64,000 nucleotides of DNA from Thalassospira sp. MCCC 1A03138 (GTDB taxonomy: Bacteria; Pseudomonadota; Alphaproteobacteria; Rhodospirillales; Thalassospiraceae): positions 1-64,000 of the forward strand of contig NZ_JFJY01000014.1 in the NCBI RefSeq assembly GCF_002115785.1, given 5' to 3'. Shown piece after piece: positions 62,071 through 64,000 of the stretch; the stretch's first letter is position 1; every line of letters begins with the position of its first letter. The notes below the pieces were generated by a model. The model was not told the DNA's origin, ran no database searches, and saw only the letters and a program-made list of their open reading frames with translations. A program made the position numbers and the translations under genes.

Positions 62071-63522
62071 ATGTCCATGGTTATTCGTGGCGGAACAATC
62101 GTTACCGCCGATCTGACATACAAATCCGATATCCTGATTGAAAATGGCAAGATTGCCGCGATCGGTCAGAACCTGACCGGGGACAAGGTTGTTGATGCCG
62201 ACGGTTGCTATGTCATGCCCGGTGGGATTGACCCGCATACGCATCTTGAAATGCCCTTTATGGGCACTTATTCCGAAGACGATTTTGAAAGCGGTACCAA
62301 GGCGGCGGTTGCCGGTGGTACGACGATGGTTGTCGATTTCTGCCTGCCGGCACCCAATCAGTCGCTGCTTGAAGCGCTTCAGGCGTGGGACAACAAATCG
62401 ACCAAGGCGGTTTGCGATTATTCGTTCCACATGGCGGTCACCTGGTGGAGCGAGCAGGTCTTTGACGAGATGAAAATCGTTGTCGAGGAGAAGGGTATCA
62501 ACACCTTCAAACATTTCATGGCCTATAAGGGCGCGTTGATGGTTGATGACGACGAAATGTTCGCATCTTTCTCGCGCTGTTCGGAACTGGGCGCGATGCC
62601 ATTGGTGCATGCTGAAAACGGCGATGTGGTTGCAACCCTTCAGCAACGCCTGCTTGATGCAGGCAATAACGGGCCCGAGGCACATGCCTATTCCCGGCCT
62701 GTCGATGTCGAGGGCGAGGCGTGCAACCGTGCGATCATGATTGCCGATATGGCCAATGTGCCGCTTTATATCGTGCATGTGTCCTGTGAACCGGCACACG
62801 AAGCCATTCGCCGCGCGCGAGCCAATGGTAAACGCGTGTTTGGCGAACCGCTGATTCAGCATCTGATTCTGGATGAAAGTGAATATGCGAACGCGGACTG
62901 GGATCACGCGGCTCGCCGCGTAATGTCCCCGCCTTTCCGCAGCAAACTGCATCAGGATGGTCTGTGGAACGGTCTGGCATCCGGTAGCCTGCAGGTCGTT
63001 GCAACCGACCATTGTGCCTTCACAACAAAGCAGAAACGCATGGGCGTTGGTGATTTCACCAAAATCCCAAACGGGACTGGTGGTCTTGAAGACCGCATGC
63101 CATTGCTGTGGACCTATGGCGTGAATACCGGTCGTCTGACGATGAATGAATTTGTTGCCGTGACTTCGACCAATATTGCCAAAATCCTGAATGTCTATCC
63201 GCGCAAGGGCGCAATCCTTGTCGGGGCGAATGCGGACCTTGTCGTATGGGATCCGAAGGCATCGAAAACCATCACTGCCAAACATCAGCAGTCTGCCATC
63301 GATTACAACGTATTCGAAGGACATGAAGTCACCGGTCTGCCGCGCTACACCATCAGCCGTGGCCGGATTGCTGCCGAGGAAGGCGTTGTCGTTGGCAAAT
63401 GCGGTGATGGGGAGTTCGTCCCGCGCGAACCGTACCCAGCGGTCAACAAGGCGTTGTCGAAATGGAAGGAGCTCACGTCTCCGCGCAAGGTGGAACGCAG
63501 CGGAATTCCAGCGGGCGTGTAA
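62071..63522 (+). CDS. hydA: Dihydropyrimidinase (D-hydantoinase)
   Basis: A 483-residue amidohydrolase that opens dihydrouracil to N-carbamoyl-beta-alanine. The binuclear metal site is complete: His56 and His58 (DPHTHLEMPFMG), carboxylated Lys153 (FMAYKGA), His180 (LVHAENGD), His236 (IVHVSC) and Asp313 (ATDHCAF). The ATG at 62071 follows ACAAGGAG and gives the family N-terminus; the open frame begins far upstream without meaning. It supplies the second step of the pathway, between PreTA and beta-ureidopropionase. Confidence 0.95.
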   Translation: MSMVIRGGTIVTADLTYKSDILIENGKIAAIGQNLTGDKVVDADGCYVMPGGIDPHTHLEMPFMGTYSEDDFESGTKAAVAGGTTMVVDFCLPAPNQSLLEALQAWDNKSTKAVCDYSFHMAVTWWSEQVFDEMKIVVEEKGINTFKHFMAYKGALMVDDDEMFASFSRCSELGAMPLVHAENGDVVATLQQRLLDAGNNGPEAHAYSRPVDVEGEACNRAIMIADMANVPLYIVHVSCEPAHEAIRRARANGKRVFGEPLIQHLILDESEYANADWDHAARRVMSPPFRSKLHQDGLWNGLASGSLQVVATDHCAFTTKQKRMGVGDFTKIPNGTGGLEDRMPLLWTYGVNTGRLTMNEFVAVTSTNIAKILNVYPRKGAILVGANADLVVWDPKASKTITAKHQQSAIDYNVFEGHEVTGLPRYTISRGRIAAEEGVVVGKCGDGEFVPREPYPAVNKALSKWKELTSPRKVERSGIPAGV

Positions 63523-63580
63523 TTTAATCCTCTTCCAAGGGGATTTGGAAAGCGGGAGGCCTGAGGGCCGCCCGTATTAT

Positions 63581-63871
63581 TCAGGCAGGTTGGAAAAGCT
63601 TTAGCCCGATAATTCCTGCAAAGCTAAGGGCTTCGCCAAGGACGATTATGCCAAATATCACCGCGCCAACCGCACCGATCCCGGTCCATATCGCGTAAGC
63701 GGTGCCAAGCGGAATGCTGCGCATGGCAAAGGTCAGAAGCCAGAAGCTTCCGGCCATGGTAATCAGGGTAAAAATTGTCGGAACGGGTCTGGTAAAACCA
63801 TCGGAGTATTTAAGGCCAGCAGCCCAACAAACTTCGAGAAATCCGGCCAAAAGCAATGCAATCCAAGCCAT
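63581..63871 (-). CDS. gdx: SMR-family Gdx/SugE-type guanidinium exporter with shortened fourth helix
   Basis: A 96-residue small multidrug resistance protein of the Gdx (SugE) branch. The coupling Glu13 is in [20 protein letters not shown], and [15 protein letters not shown] is the Gdx signature. The end reads [19 protein letters not shown], where relatives have about ten more residues between GE and GIIGLKL, so helix 4 is short. The ATG at 63871 with AGAGG upstream is chosen over an in-frame TTG. A guanidine-II riboswitch lies directly upstream, supporting guanidinium export as its role or original role. Confidence 0.88.
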   Translation of the reverse strand: MAWIALLLAGFLEVCWAAGLKYSDGFTRPVPTIFTLITMAGSFWLLTFAMRSIPLGTAYAIWTGIGAVGAVIFGIIVLGEALSFAGIIGLKLFQPA

Positions 63872-63890
63872 AACGGCCTCTTGGTTCAAA

Positions 63891-63935
63891 GGGGCCGTCC
63901 CCGGTCGTCATCATCAGGCGTATTCGGTCGTCCGA
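63891..63935 (-). promoter_or_regulatory. Guanidine-II (mini-ykkC) riboswitch
   Basis: Read on the minus strand, two hairpins with ACGR tetraloops occur in series. The first is TCGG-ACGA-CCGA (63924-63935) and the second GGGG-ACGG-CCCC (63891-63902). The second ends 19 nt before the exporter start, just ahead of the ribosome binding site AGAGG. Paired ACGR-loop hairpins before an SMR gene are the hallmark of the mini-ykkC class, which binds guanidinium and frees the RBS. Confidence 0.88.
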
Positions 63936-63940
63936 TCGCG

Positions 63941-63956
63941 TGACAGCAAGCTGTCA
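63941..63956. promoter_or_regulatory. Palindrome upstream of the guanidine riboswitch
   Basis: TGACAGC-AA-GCTGTCA is a perfect 7-2-7 palindrome. It lies where the promoter of the exporter gene should be. A CCCC/GGGG mini-hairpin follows near 63967-63978. No gene is visible from here to the window end. Confidence 0.35.
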
Positions 63957-64000
63957 TTGTCTTTGACCCCGATATAGGGGCAAAATACCCCCACGGCAAA

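Noticed and set aside
61912..63324. A 470-codon open frame on the minus strand opposite dihydropyrimidinase
   Set aside because: It is a shadow of a gene whose metal-binding residues are all in place; the antisense protein has low-complexity composition and no recognisable fold or RBS.

Overview
The window looks like chromosome of a free-living, probably marine alphaproteobacterium. A Rhodospirillales member such as Thalassospira is my best guess; this is inference from gene content and style, not from a marker gene. Supporting signs are moderate G+C, many ABC and TRAP uptake systems, oxidative sugar-acid catabolism, a RutR-controlled reductive pyrimidine pathway, and a structured leader before an alphaproteobacterial type III-fold ornithine decarboxylase. 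I see no rRNA, tRNA, CRISPR array, insertion sequence, integrase or prophage gene. Almost every base belongs to ordinary metabolic genes with short spacers.

Region 1 (1-18.8 kb) is a pentose and sugar-acid block. A minus-strand operon encodes a XylF-like periplasmic binding protein, a XylH-like permease, a single-domain ATPase and a XylX-like 2-keto-3-deoxy-pentonate dehydratase, with a ROK repressor beyond it. Divergent from it lie a XylB-like sugar dehydrogenase and a large IlvD/Edd-family dehydratase. Together they outline oxidative (Weimberg-type) pentose breakdown; the final 2-oxoglutarate semialdehyde dehydrogenase is not in the window. Accessory genes follow: a dienelactone hydrolase, a fumarylacetoacetase-fold protein behind a perfect 22-bp inverted repeat, an FGGY kinase, a HAD phosphatase, two FadR-type GntR regulators, an aldose epimerase, an SMP-30 lactonase and a 2-keto-4-pentenoate hydratase-like protein.

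Region 2 (19-24 kb) is a uronate module: KdgD, a three-gene TRAP transporter and uronate dehydrogenase. It shares operator-like palindromes with the two GntR genes of region 1, so the two regions are probably co-regulated.

Region 3 (24-33.5 kb) is iron acquisition: an ECF sigma factor behind a Fur box, a FecR anti-sigma factor, a TonB-dependent transducer-receptor, an unknown 127-residue protein, and a convergent siderophore ABC importer with two paralogous binding proteins and a fused permease.

Region 4 (33.7-49 kb) is mixed: a second SMP-30 lactonase, a YbaY-MliC fusion lipoprotein, a GNAT enzyme, ornithine decarboxylase with its leader RNA, an ion-transporter-superfamily permease, a DUF3830 protein, a DedA protein, a U32 (TrhP-like) protein, a MarR-EmrAB efflux operon, an alanine:sodium symporter, a universal stress protein and an Lrp regulator.

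Region 5 (49-63.5 kb) is a reductive pyrimidine catabolic island: PreT, PreA, an M20 amidohydrolase, RutR, an omega-aminotransferase, a nitrilase-type beta-ureidopropionase, a NitT/TauT-type ABC importer and dihydropyrimidinase. RutR-like operators precede both preT and rutR. The window ends with a small multidrug resistance (SMR) family Gdx-type guanidinium exporter. It sits behind a recognisable guanidine-II (mini-ykkC) riboswitch, but its fourth membrane helix is unusually short.
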